NCBI RefSeq assembly: GCF_024753135.1
Contig: NZ_JANUGP010000040.1
Location: forward strand, 1 to 54,527
Length of the DNA: 54,527 nucleotides
From: Streptomyces pyxinicus
GTDB taxonomy: Bacteria > Actinomycetota > Actinomycetes > Streptomycetales > Streptomycetaceae
Direction: 5' to 3'
This document shows, piece after piece, positions 8,410-18,025 of the stretch. A program made the position numbers and the translations under genes. How positions within the stretch are numbered: position 1 is the stretch's first letter; each line of letters begins with the position of its first letter. A model generated the notes under the pieces. That model was not told where the DNA came from. It did no database searches and worked only from the letters and a program-made list of their open reading frames with translations.

Positions 8410-9385
8410 GCAGCCGCCGTACGAACCCGAGCGCGCCATCGCCGGCACCGGCATGGGCGGCGCGATGGACCTCGGCGCGAGCGAGGCGGCCGGCCTGGAG
8501 AAGGCCCCGGGCGGCCCCGACGGCACCGGGCCCCGGGACAAGGCGCGTTCGCTGTGGTCCGACGCCTGGCGGGACCTGCGCCGCAACCCGGTCTTCCTGG
8601 CCTCCGCCCTGGTCATCCTCTTCCTGGTCTTCGTCTCCCTGTGGCCCTCGGCGATCGCGTCCGGCAGCCCGCTCAGCTGCGACCTGGCCAAGGCCCAGGA
8701 CGGCTCGGGCCCGGGCGCGCCCTTCGGGTACGACGGACAGGGCTGCAACGTCTACACGCGCACCGTCTACGGCGCCCGTACGTCCGTCACGGTCGGCGTG
8801 TGCGCCACGCTCGGGGTGGCCCTGTTCGGCTCCGTCCTGGGCGCGCTCGCGGGCTACTTCGGCGGTGTCTGGGACTCCGTCCTGTCCCGGCTCACCGACG
8901 TCTTCTTCGCCATCCCGGTCGTCCTCGGCGGACTCGTGCTGCTCTCCGTGGTGACCAGCAACACCGTCTGGCCGGTCATCGGGTTCATGGTGCTGCTCGG
9001 CTGGCCGCAGCTCTCCCGGATCGCCCGCGGCTCGGTCATCACCGCCAAGCACCACGACTACGTGCAGGCCGCCCGCGCCCTCGGCGCCTCCGACTCCCGC
9101 ATCCTGCTGCGGCACATCGCCCCGAACGCCGTGGCCCCGGTCATCGTCGTCGCCACCATCGCCCTCGGCACCTACATCGCCCTGGAGGCCACCCTGTCCT
9201 ACCTGGGCGTCGGCCTCAAACCGCCCAGCGTCTCCTGGGGCATCGACATCTCCGCCGCCTCCCCCTACATCCGCAACGCCCCGCACGCCCTGCTCTGGCC
9301 CTCGGGCGCCCTGGCCGTCACGGTCCTGGCGTTCATCATGCTCGGCGACGCGGTCCGCGACGCCCTCGACCCGAAGCTGAGGTGA
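8402..9385 (+). CDS. Peptide ABC transporter permease, OppC type
   Basis: A 327-residue OppC/DppC-type permease. A roughly 55-residue hydrophilic N-terminal extension (Gly/Ala/Pro-rich) precedes the first membrane segment (NPVFLASALVILFLVFVSLW). The transport loop (QAARALGASDSRI) and terminal VRDALDPKLR are typical. ATG 8402 overlaps the upstream stop by 8 bp, and the TGA overlaps the GTG of the next gene (GTGA at 9382). An extracellular loop between the first two membrane segments contains two Cys (around SCDLAK and GCNVYT) that might form a disulfide; this is inference. Confidence 0.9.
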   Translation: MPEQPPYEPERAIAGTGMGGAMDLGASEAAGLEKAPGGPDGTGPRDKARSLWSDAWRDLRRNPVFLASALVILFLVFVSLWPSAIASGSPLSCDLAKAQDGSGPGAPFGYDGQGCNVYTRTVYGARTSVTVGVCATLGVALFGSVLGALAGYFGGVWDSVLSRLTDVFFAIPVVLGGLVLLSVVTSNTVWPVIGFMVLLGWPQLSRIARGSVITAKHHDYVQAARALGASDSRILLRHIAPNAVAPVIVVATIALGTYIALEATLSYLGVGLKPPSVSWGIDISAASPYIRNAPHALLWPSGALAVTVLAFIMLGDAVRDALDPKLR

Positions 9386-10357
9386 GCGGCGTGCTGCTCG
9401 ACGTACGGGACCTGCGGGTGGAGTTCCGGACCCGGGACGGCGTCGCCCACGCCGTCAACGGGGTCAGTTACGCGGTGGACGCGGGGGAGACGCTCGCCGT
9501 GCTCGGCGAGTCCGGCTCGGGCAAGTCGGTGACCGCGCAGGCCGTCATGGGCATCCTGGACACGCCGCCGGGGCGGATCACCGGCGGGCAGGTCCTCTTC
9601 CAGGGGCGGGACCTGCTCACTCTCAAGGAGGAGGAGCGGCGCAAGGTCCGCGGGGCCGGCCTGGCGATGATCTTCCAGGACGCGCTGTCCGCCCTCAACC
9701 CCGTGCTCCCGGTGGGCGACCAGCTCGGCGAGATGTTCACCGTGCACCGGGGGATGTCGAAGAAGGAGGCGCGGGTCCGGGCCGTGGAGCTGATGGACCG
9801 GGTGCGCATCCCGGCCGCCGCCCAGCGGGTGCGGGACTATCCGCACCAGTTCTCCGGCGGCATGCGCCAGCGCATCATGATCGCCATGGCGCTGGCCCTG
9901 GAACCGGCCCTCATCATCGCCGACGAACCCACCACCGCCCTGGACGTCACCGTGCAGGCCCAGGTCATGGACCTGCTCGCGGAGCTGCGGCGCGAGTACC
10001 GGATGGGGCTCATCCTCATCACGCACGACCTGGGTGTGGTCGCCGACGTCGCCGACCGGATCGCGGTGATGTACGCGGGCCGGATCGTCGAGTCCGCCCC
10101 CGTGCACGACATCTACAAGGCACCGGCCCACCCCTACACCCGGGGCCTGCTCGACTCCATCCCGCGCCTGGACCACAAGGGTCGGGAGCTGTACGCGATC
10201 AAGGGCCTGCCGCCCGACCTCGCCGCGGTCCCGCCCGGCTGCGCCTTCCACCCGCGCTGCCCGATGGCCCGCGACGTCTGCCGCACCGACGTGCCCCCGC
10301 TGCACGCGGTGGCCGACGGCCGGGGCAGCGCCTGCCACTTCTGGAGGGAGTGCCTGC

Positions 10358-10374
<17 letters not shown>
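9382..10374 (+). CDS. Peptide ABC transporter ATP-binding protein, OppD type
   Basis: A 330-residue ABC ATPase. Walker A (GESGSGKS), Q-loop (MIFQDALS), signature (FSGGM), Walker B (LIIADEP) and H-loop (LITHDLG) are all present, followed by the Cys-containing oligopeptide C-terminal motif (GCAFHPRCPM). The GTG at 9382 is preferred because it makes a 4-bp GTGA overlap with the permease; GTG 9391 is a possible alternative. It resembles bldKD in motif layout and would pair with the next ATPase. Confidence 0.9.
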
Positions 10375-11407
<1,033 letters not shown>

Positions 11408-11412
11408 CGGGC

Positions 11413-11448
11413 AACGGGCCGGGGTGACATGGCGCACCCCGGCCCGTT
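11413..11448. terminator. Bidirectional terminator between the peptide operon and the S9 peptidase
   Basis: AACGGGCCGGGGTG (11413-11426) pairs perfectly with 11435-11448 around an 8-base loop. It lies between convergent genes. It has no U tract, as is common for Streptomyces terminators. Confidence 0.75.
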
Positions 11449-11537
11449 CACGGCACCCGCACGGCCGTACGCGAAGCAGCCTCCCGCGTCCGTATATCGG
11501 TGCCGCTTCCGTCAAGTTGCCGGTGCGTTAACGCAGT

Positions 11538-13670
11538 TCAGGCGGGGGTTCCCGGGAGGCCGAGGGACCGCCGGAGGAACTCCACCTGGAGCAGCAGCAG
11601 GTTCTCGGCGACCGTCTCCTGCGGGGTCATATGGGTCACCCCGGACAGCGGCAGCACCTCGTGCGGGCGGCCGGCGGCCAGCAGCGCGGAGGACAGCCGC
11701 AGCGAGTGGGCGACGACCACGTTGTCGTCCGCCAGTCCGTGGATGACCATCATCGGGCGGTGCGGCAGCGCCGCGTCGACCAGACCGGCGTCGTCGATCA
11801 GGGAGTTGCGGCGGTACACCTCCGGCTGCTCGTCCGGCAGCCCGAGATAGCGCTCCTGGTAGTGGGTGTCGTACAGCCGCAGGTCGGTGACGGGCGCGCC
11901 GACCACCGCCGCGTGGAAGACGTCCGGGCGGCGCAGGGCTGCGAGCCCCGCGAGGTAGCCGCCGAAGGACCAGCCCCGGATCGCCACCCGGGACAGGTCC
12001 AGCGGAAAGCGCTCGGCGAGCGCGTGCAGCGCGTCCACCTGGTCCTGGAGCACCACGGCCGCCACGTCGTCCCGGATCTCCTTCTCCCAGGCCGGCGAGC
12101 GGCCCGGGGTGCCCCGGCCGTCGGCGACGACCACCGCGAAGCCCTGGTCGGCGAACCATTGCGAGGTCAGATGGGCGTGGTGCGCGGCGACGACCCGCTG
12201 GCCGTGCGGACCGCCGTAGGGGTCGAGCAGAACCGGCAGGGGAGTGTCACCGTGGTAGTCCCGTGGCATAAGCACGGCGCACGGAATTCGGCGTGCGCCC
12301 CCCTCGGTCAGCGTGACCCGGGGGGACATTCCGGGGTCTTCGGCGTACGACGGGACAGTGACCGCCGGGTTTCCGTCACGCAGCACCTGGACACGGGCGC
12401 CCGGCCTGTCCAGGGTCGCGGACACCAGGACGGTCACGCCGCCGGCCCGCACCGCCGTGTGCACACCGGGTTCCCGGGACACGCGCTCCCAGCCCAGTTC
12501 GTTCACCCGGTACACATGGACTTCGCCAATCTCGGCCGCCTCGGCCGCCGTGCCGGCCGAGGCGGAAACCAGTACGTCCGCCGCACTCACGTCCAGAACC
12601 GCACGGATGTGCAACTGGGCACTGGTCAAGGGGCGTTCACCGACCGCCAGGACCCGGGCGCCGCCCTCGTCCGCGATCCGCACGAGCTGTCCCGAGGGGC
12701 TCCAGCAGGGCACGCCAGGGAAAAGTTCCAGCCATGTTGGATCTTCGTCCGCGTGCACCATCCGCGTCGCCCCGGTGTCCGGGTCCACCGCCAGGTAGAG
12801 CTGGCCGCGCTGGTCCCGCGCCTGCACCAGGATCAGCGGTGCACCCGCCTCTGACCAGTGCACACGCGCCAGATAGGGATACCGGCCCCGGTCCCATGCG
12901 ACCTCCGTGCGCTCCCCGTCCAGGCCGAGCACGAAGAGCCGTACGTCCGCGTTAGGGGTGCCCGCGGCCGGGTACCCGACGTTAGTTGGCTCACGCCCGG
13001 GGTTGGCCGGGTCCGCGGTCCACCACCGCCGCACCGGCGTCTCGTCCACCCGGGCGACCAGCAGCCGGGTGGAGTCCGGGGCCCACCAAAAGCCCCGCGA
13101 GCGGGCCATCTCCTCGGCCGCGACGAACTCCGCGAGCCCGTAGGTCACCTGCTCCGACTCCGGCTCCGCGAGCGCCCGGTCGCCCGTGCCGTCGGCGCCC
13201 ACCACCCGCAGGGCACCCCCCGCGACGTACGCGACATGCCGGCCGTCGGGCGCCGGACGGGGGTCGATCACCGGTCCGGGGACCTTCAGTTCACGCGTCG
13301 CGCCATCACCGAGCCCGGCCGTGAAAAGCCGCCCTGACAAGGTGAAAGAAGCGAGTTCCAGCGCGGCGTCGGTGGCGTAGCCGACGATGCCGGCACCGCC
13401 CTCGCGGCTGCGCTCGCGGCGGGCCCGCTCCGCGGGCGACAGCTCCTCGGCGGCGCCACGCAGCAGGGCGCCCGGGTCGGCCGCGCGGCGCTCGGCACCG
13501 TCCGGCAGGTCCAGCACCCACAGGGAGTTGGCCCGGTCCGTGCCGGAGCCCGCGCGCAGGAAAGCGACGCGCGAACCGTCGGGCGCCACGGCGAACGCAC
13601 GCGGGGCGCCGAGCGTGAACCGCTGGGTCCGGGCGTGCCGACGGGGGAAGGAGTCAGCCTCGGTCGTCAT
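11538..13670 (-). CDS. S9-family dipeptidyl-peptidase (DPP-IV-like)
   Basis: A 710-residue serine peptidase. The N-terminal half looks like the DPP-IV beta-propeller, including an AEEMARSRGFWWAPD segment that resembles the Glu-Glu motif used by DPP-IV to hold the substrate amino end. The C-terminal alpha/beta-hydrolase domain has the nucleophile in GWSFGGY (Ser about 568), with Asp in GLADDN and His in GVTHMTP. No signal peptide is visible, so it probably acts on peptides in the cytoplasm. The ATG at 13670 (MTTEADSF) is preferred over an upstream extension. It faces the peptide importer operon across a shared terminator, which suggests degradation of imported peptides. Confidence 0.85.
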   Translation of the reverse strand: MTTEADSFPRRHARTQRFTLGAPRAFAVAPDGSRVAFLRAGSGTDRANSLWVLDLPDGAERRAADPGALLRGAAEELSPAERARRERSREGGAGIVGYATDAALELASFTLSGRLFTAGLGDGATRELKVPGPVIDPRPAPDGRHVAYVAGGALRVVGADGTGDRALAEPESEQVTYGLAEFVAAEEMARSRGFWWAPDSTRLLVARVDETPVRRWWTADPANPGREPTNVGYPAAGTPNADVRLFVLGLDGERTEVAWDRGRYPYLARVHWSEAGAPLILVQARDQRGQLYLAVDPDTGATRMVHADEDPTWLELFPGVPCWSPSGQLVRIADEGGARVLAVGERPLTSAQLHIRAVLDVSAADVLVSASAGTAAEAAEIGEVHVYRVNELGWERVSREPGVHTAVRAGGVTVLVSATLDRPGARVQVLRDGNPAVTVPSYAEDPGMSPRVTLTEGGARRIPCAVLMPRDYHGDTPLPVLLDPYGGPHGQRVVAAHHAHLTSQWFADQGFAVVVADGRGTPGRSPAWEKEIRDDVAAVVLQDQVDALHALAERFPLDLSRVAIRGWSFGGYLAGLAALRRPDVFHAAVVGAPVTDLRLYDTHYQERYLGLPDEQPEVYRRNSLIDDAGLVDAALPHRPMMVIHGLADDNVVVAHSLRLSSALLAAGRPHEVLPLSGVTHMTPQETVAENLLLLQVEFLRRSLGLPGTPA

Positions 13671-13739
13671 ACCCCGACCATATTGGCCATGCGCCCCCTT
13701 GTGCGGCCGTGCGCCGAGCGATGCGCGAGTACGGATAGT

Positions 13740-13745
13740 TATGAT
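13740..13745 (+). promoter_or_regulatory. Possible -10 element upstream of the 64-residue membrane protein
   Basis: TATGAT in an otherwise GC-rich gap, about 90 bp before the next gene. No clear -35 element is visible, so this is weak. Confidence 0.25.
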
Positions 13746-13834
13746 CACTACCGCTGCGTGGGTATGAACCTGCTGGCGTTCGCGTGGATTTGCTCAACTG
13801 GTCTGGATCTCACGATCTTTGGAGGTGAGCCGCC

Positions 13835-14029
13835 GTGGCACTCTCGATTTCGGCGGTGGTGCTGCTGGCGATCATCGTCTTCCTGCTGATCAAGAAGTCG
13901 GGACTGAAGGGCGGGCACGCGGTCATCTGCATGCTGCTCGGCTTCTATCTCGCCTCCTCGACCGTCGCTCCCACGATCAGCGATTTGACGACGAACGTCG
14001 CCAGCATGATCGGCAGCATCAAGTTCTGA
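13835..14029 (+). CDS. Small conserved membrane protein (64 aa)
   Basis: A 64-residue protein with two hydrophobic segments (LSISAVVLLAIIVFLLI and a second around AVICMLLGFYLASST) joined by a short basic turn (KKSGLKGGH), ending in a polar tail. GTG 13835 has a good GGAGGTGA site about 8 bases upstream. Proteins of this type recur in Streptomyces, sometimes in several copies, to my recollection, but I know no function. It precedes mshB by 50 bp. Its strong ribosome-binding site argues that it is real. Confidence 0.75.
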   Translation: MALSISAVVLLAIIVFLLIKKSGLKGGHAVICMLLGFYLASSTVAPTISDLTTNVASMIGSIKF

Positions 14030-14067
14030 CGGCCGCGCGTGCCGGGGCCGCCCTGACGGCGACCTCG

Positions 14068-14073
14068 TAGGGT
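14068..14073 (+). promoter_or_regulatory. -10 element for probable leaderless mshB transcript
   Basis: TAGGGT lies exactly six bases before the mshB ATG, the spacing at which transcription would start on the A of the start codon. No strong -35 element is visible. Leaderless mRNAs are common in actinomycetes. Confidence 0.45.
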
Positions 14074-14079
14074 GGTCCC

Positions 14080-14943
14080 ATGACGGAACTGCCCGACCGG
14101 CGCCTGCTGCTGGTGCACGCGCACCCGGACGACGAGTCGATCAACAACGGCGCCACCATGGCCCGGTACGCGGCCGAGGGTGCCTACGTGACCCTGGTCA
14201 CCTGCACCCTCGGCGAGCGCGGCGAGGTCATCCCGCCCGAGCTGCGGCACCTGACCGGTCCCGCGCTGGGCGCGCACCGGCGCGGCGAGCTGGCCGCCGC
14301 CGTCGGCGCGCTCGGCGTGACCGACGCCCGGCTGCTCGGCGGCGCGGGCCGCTACGGCGACTCCGGGATGATGGGCATCCCCGACAACGACGACCCGGGC
14401 TGCTTCTGGCAGGCCGACGTCGACACCGCCGCGGGCGCGCTCGCCGAGGTGATCCTGGAGGTCCGCCCCCAGGTCGTCGTCACCTACGACGACCACGGCG
14501 GCTACGGCCACCCGGACCACATCCAGGCCCACCGCGTCGCCATGCGCGCCGTCGACCTCGCCGCCGAGCGCGGCCACCTGGTCGCCAAGGTCTACTGGAA
14601 CCGTGTCCCGCGCTCCGTCGCCGAGGCCGCCTTCGCCCGCCTCCAGGACGAGCTGGCCGCGCTGCCCTTCGACAAGGGCGCGACCGTGGCCGACGTCCCC
14701 GGGGTCGTCGACGACGAGCGGATCACCACCACGATCGACGGCGGCCCGGGCGCCGCCGCGGCCAAGGCCGCCGCGATGCGCGCCCACGCCACCCAGATCG
14801 AGGTGGCCGAGCCGTACTTCGCGCTCTCCAACGAACTCGCCCAGCCGCTGTTCACCACCGAGTACTACGAACTGGTGCGCGGCACCGGGGAGCCCGGGGA
14901 GACCGACCTGTTCGCCGGGCTCGGCACCGGGGCGGCGTCGTGA
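14080..14943 (+). CDS. mshB: Mycothiol biosynthesis deacetylase MshB
   Basis: A 287-residue PIG-L/LmbE-family zinc deacetylase that removes acetate from GlcNAc-inositol during mycothiol synthesis. The AHPDDE motif (His15, Asp17, Asp18) supplies zinc ligands and the general base; the second motif GHPDH places His144 and His147 at the numbering known for the mycobacterial enzyme. The length and the TCTLGERGEVIPPEL segment are typical of MshB rather than of the related Mca amidase. GTG of the next gene overlaps its stop (14940), forming a two-gene unit. Mycothiol is the main low-molecular-weight thiol of actinomycetes, consistent with the host. Confidence 0.93.
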   Translation: MTELPDRRLLLVHAHPDDESINNGATMARYAAEGAYVTLVTCTLGERGEVIPPELRHLTGPALGAHRRGELAAAVGALGVTDARLLGGAGRYGDSGMMGIPDNDDPGCFWQADVDTAAGALAEVILEVRPQVVVTYDDHGGYGHPDHIQAHRVAMRAVDLAAERGHLVAKVYWNRVPRSVAEAAFARLQDELAALPFDKGATVADVPGVVDDERITTTIDGGPGAAAAKAAAMRAHATQIEVAEPYFALSNELAQPLFTTEYYELVRGTGEPGETDLFAGLGTGAAS

Positions 14944-15362
14944 GCGGCGGCGGACCCGGCTCCGGCCCGCTGCTCGCCCAGCCGCTGCGGGCGCCCTCGG
15001 CCGGCCGGGCCCTCGCCCATCTCGGGCTCCTGCTGCTCGGCGCGGTCGTCGCGCTCGCCGGGACCCTCGTCCAGGGCGCCTGGTTCCCCGGCGGCCTGCT
15101 GCTCGCGCTCGCGGGCGCGGCCGGGGTGTTCCTCGGCGGGGCGTACGCCACCGGCGGCCGGGGCGGCGCCCTCGCGCCGGTGGCCGGCTGGATGGTCGCC
15201 GTCATCCTCCTCACCCTCGCGCGCCCCGAGGGCGACTTCTTCTTCGGCGCGGGCGGCGGCTCCTACCTCTTCCTGCTCGGAGGTATGGCCGTCGCTGTGA
15301 TCTGCGCCACCCTCGGTGCGGGCAGGCAACCCGGCGGCCGTCCCGCCCGACTTGGCAAGTGA
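14940..15362 (+). CDS. DUF6113-like integral membrane protein
   Basis: A 140-residue hydrophobic protein with four predicted membrane segments (about 25-45, 48-68, 78-95 and 110-130) joined by short Gly/Pro loops. GTG 14940 overlaps the mshB stop by 4 bp, so it is translationally coupled to mshB. I recall such a protein next to mshB in Streptomyces under the label DUF6113, with no assigned function. The coupling suggests a membrane partner linked to thiol metabolism, but this is only context. Confidence 0.75.
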   Translation: MSGGGPGSGPLLAQPLRAPSAGRALAHLGLLLLGAVVALAGTLVQGAWFPGGLLLALAGAAGVFLGGAYATGGRGGALAPVAGWMVAVILLTLARPEGDFFFGAGGGSYLFLLGGMAVAVICATLGAGRQPGGRPARLGK

Positions 15363-15521
15363 CGTACCACTTCGCCGTCCGGCGCGCGTGCGAGTCCGGT
15401 GGGGGTTTCCTCGGCGGTCCCGGGATACGCGCCAGAGGTGGCCAGTATGGTGGTGCGCGCCGCCGAGCCGCCCGAGCAGTCAGGTCGGAACGGGCGGTGG
15501 AGCCAACCGGGAGAACCTGCC

Positions 15522-17846
15522 TTGAGTCGTGAAACTGACACTCCGTCCACCGGGCCCGACGGGCGCGGCGGAGCCTCGTACCCCTCCGGCACCCCGCCGT
15601 ACGGGACCCCCATGGCTTCCGACGCCGCTGCGGACGCGGGCCGTTCGGGCGCGCGGCCGGAGGAGAAGAAGACCGAGACGACGCTGACGACCCGGATCCG
15701 GATCAACATCCCCGGATCGCGGCCCATCCCGCCGGTCGTCATGCGCACGCCCGTCGCGGACGGCGAGGGAACCGGCGACGAGACCCCCGCGCCCGAGGCG
15801 CGGCCCGCCGCCGACCGGCCGGCCGCCGAGGCCCCCGCCGAGCCGGCCGCACCGGCCGCGCCGACCGAGGAGAAGACCAGCGACTGGTTCGCGCCCCGCA
15901 AGTCCGGCCCCGCCAAGGGTGGTCCGGGCGGCGGCGGCACGAACGGCGCGGGTATCCCCGGCGGTTCCGCCGCCGGGGCCCCGGGTGCCCGTACGGGTGG
16001 TCCGGGAGCGCCCGGCGCGGCCGGTACCACCGGCGCGCGCCCGGGAGCGGGCCGTCCCGGCGGCGTGGTCGGCTCGATGACCGCGCCGGGCGCCCCCCGC
16101 CCCGGCGGCACCAACGGCAAGGGCCTGCCCGGTGCCACCGGCGGCCCCGTCGCCCCCGGCCACGGCGGCGGCACCGGCTCCTTCGACGTCACCGAGGCCC
16201 TGGCCGCCGCCAACGCGGCCAACGCCGCCCACACCACCGGTGAGCCGCGCCGCGACGACCTGCCGTACTTCGCCGAGAACGGCGGCGGTCCGGAGGGCCG
16301 CACCGGCACCGGCACGCACGGCGGGGGCCTCGGCGGTCCGGGAAGCGGTCCCGGCGGGCCCTCCGGCTTCAACGGCCCCGGCGGACACGGCGGTCCGGGC
16401 GGTCCCGGCGGCCCGCAGGGCCCGGCCGGCCCCACCGGCGGCCCGGTCACCGGCGACGGCATGCTCGTCCCGCCGGTCGGCGAGCCCTTCGACGGCCCCG
16501 GCGGCCCCGGCGGCCCCGGTGGCTACGGCGGCCCGAGCGGCCCCGCAGGCGTTGGCGGCCCCGGCGGTCCGGGCACCCCGCCCGCCCGCAGCGCCCTCGC
16601 CGACCTGGCCGGTCTCGACGGCACCGGGGGCACCGGCGCGCCCGCCGGGCACGTCCCCGGTGGCGGGCTCAGCGACGACACCGCGATCCTCACCCCGCAG
16701 AAGCCGGCCCCCGGACCGGGCACCCCCGGCTACCGCTCGCCGGCCGCCGACAACGTCTCCGGACACACCGTCACCAGCGGCATCCCGGTCGTCCCCGGCG
16801 CCGCCAAGCCGCCCTTCGGTTCCGGCGGCCCCGCCCAGCAGACGGCGCCCAAGCCCGCCCCGGCCCCGGCCCCGGCGCCCAAGGCCGCGGCCAAGCCGAA
16901 GAAGAAGGGCCGCAGCAAGCTGGTGCTGCTCGCGGTCGCCGTGGTCGTCGTCGCGGGCGGTGCCTACGGCGCCGGCCTGCTGATGAACCGCACCGACGTG
17001 CCGAACGGCACCACCGTGCTCGGCGTCGACATCGGCGGCGGCACCCGCGACGACGCCGTCAAGAAGCTCGACGACGCCTTCGGCAGCCGGGTGAACAAGC
17101 CGCTGAAGCTGGCCGTGGGCGGCAAGACGGTCAGCCTCACCCCGGAGAACGCCGGCCTCCAGTTCGACTACCAGGCCACCGTGAGCCAGGCCGCGAAGAG
17201 CGACTACAACCCGGTCCACGTCATCGGCTCCCTCTTCGGCGAGAAGCGCGTGGTCGACCCGGTCATGCCGGTGGACGAGGAGAAGCTCCAGGCCGCCCTC
17301 CAGCAGGCCGGCGGCGGCTCCGGCTCGGTCCAGGACGGCACCGTCACGTTCGAGGCGGGCAAGGCCGTGGCCGTCTACGGCAAGGCGGGCCAGGCCATCG
17401 ACGCGGGCCGCTCCACCGCGGCCGTCGAGAAGGCCTACCGCGCCCAGGTGGAGACCGACACCGCCACCCCGGTGACCGTGCCGAGCACCACCCGGCAGCC
17501 GACGGTGTCGAACGCCGAGGTCGACCGGATGATGAAGGACTTCGCCAAGCCGGCGATGTCCGGCAACGTCACCGTGCGGACCGACGCGGCGCACTCGGTG
17601 CCGATGAGCCCCGAGAAGTCGCTGTGGAAGTTCCTGCGGGTGACCCAGGTCAACGGCAAGCTCGTCGACAAGCCCGACCTGACCGCCCTGAAGCAGCTCT
17701 ACGGCCAGGCCTTCGACGGTGTCCTGATCACCCGCGGCAACGGCAAGAAGACGCCCGTCACGCCGCAGGACGTGTACGTCGCGCTGCGCCAGGCGCTGGT
17801 CAGCACGACCAACCGGGTCGCGGTCATCCCGACCGACCCGAGCTAG
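15522..17846 (+). CDS. Membrane-anchored PG_binding_4/VanW-type protein with long Gly/Pro-rich tail
   Basis: About 774 residues from a TTG start at 15522, chosen because a GGGAGAA site precedes it and the acidic N-terminus begins there; an in-frame GTG at 15399 is less likely. Residues 1 to about 455 are low complexity, with acidic/Ala stretches and then collagen-like Gly-Pro repeats. A basic stretch (KPKKKGRSK) leads into one membrane segment at about 467-487. The outer 285 residues resemble the peptidoglycan-binding domain found in YoaR/VanW-type proteins (VDIGGGTRDDAVKKLDD; then a KAGQAIDAG repeat). The long disordered part would sit in the cytoplasm. A cell-wall role is inferred. A 16-bp stem terminator follows. 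Confidence 0.82.
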   Translation: MSRETDTPSTGPDGRGGASYPSGTPPYGTPMASDAAADAGRSGARPEEKKTETTLTTRIRINIPGSRPIPPVVMRTPVADGEGTGDETPAPEARPAADRPAAEAPAEPAAPAAPTEEKTSDWFAPRKSGPAKGGPGGGGTNGAGIPGGSAAGAPGARTGGPGAPGAAGTTGARPGAGRPGGVVGSMTAPGAPRPGGTNGKGLPGATGGPVAPGHGGGTGSFDVTEALAAANAANAAHTTGEPRRDDLPYFAENGGGPEGRTGTGTHGGGLGGPGSGPGGPSGFNGPGGHGGPGGPGGPQGPAGPTGGPVTGDGMLVPPVGEPFDGPGGPGGPGGYGGPSGPAGVGGPGGPGTPPARSALADLAGLDGTGGTGAPAGHVPGGGLSDDTAILTPQKPAPGPGTPGYRSPAADNVSGHTVTSGIPVVPGAAKPPFGSGGPAQQTAPKPAPAPAPAPKAAAKPKKKGRSKLVLLAVAVVVVAGGAYGAGLLMNRTDVPNGTTVLGVDIGGGTRDDAVKKLDDAFGSRVNKPLKLAVGGKTVSLTPENAGLQFDYQATVSQAAKSDYNPVHVIGSLFGEKRVVDPVMPVDEEKLQAALQQAGGGSGSVQDGTVTFEAGKAVAVYGKAGQAIDAGRSTAAVEKAYRAQVETDTATPVTVPSTTRQPTVSNAEVDRMMKDFAKPAMSGNVTVRTDAAHSVPMSPEKSLWKFLRVTQVNGKLVDKPDLTALKQLYGQAFDGVLITRGNGKKTPVTPQDVYVALRQALVSTTNRVAVIPTDPS

Positions 17847-17893
17847 TGCTGCGACCGGAAAGGTTCACCGGCTCGCGGCCCGCGCCGGCACCG

Positions 17894-17929
17894 GGAAGAG
17901 GGGCCGCCCCCGTGGGCGGCCCCTCTTCC
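17894..17929 (+). terminator. Terminator after the PG_binding_4-type gene
   Basis: A perfect 16-bp stem (17894-17909 with 17914-17929) and a CCGT loop, 48 bases after the stop codon. Confidence 0.8.
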
Positions 17930-17952
17930 GCGTCCGAAGTCACCCGATCCAC

Positions 17953-17966
17953 ATGACATCTGTCAT
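17953..17966 (+). promoter_or_regulatory. Dyad operator upstream of the ABC/two-component operon
   Basis: ATGACA-TC-TGTCAT is a perfect inverted repeat of six bases with a 2-base centre, 60 bp before the ABC ATPase start. Its size fits dimers of NarL/FixJ-type regulators. The response regulator at the end of this operon is the natural candidate ligand; this is inference. Confidence 0.5.
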
Positions 17967-18025
17967 CCGGGAGTCGGGACCGCCGACACTGCCGGGCACC
18001 CGGTCCCGTTCGCGAGCATGGAGAC

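Noticed and set aside
15399..15521. N-terminal extension of the PG_binding_4-type protein
   Set aside because: The TTG at 15522 has a ribosome-binding site and begins the plausible acidic N-terminus; the extension lies in promoter-like sequence.
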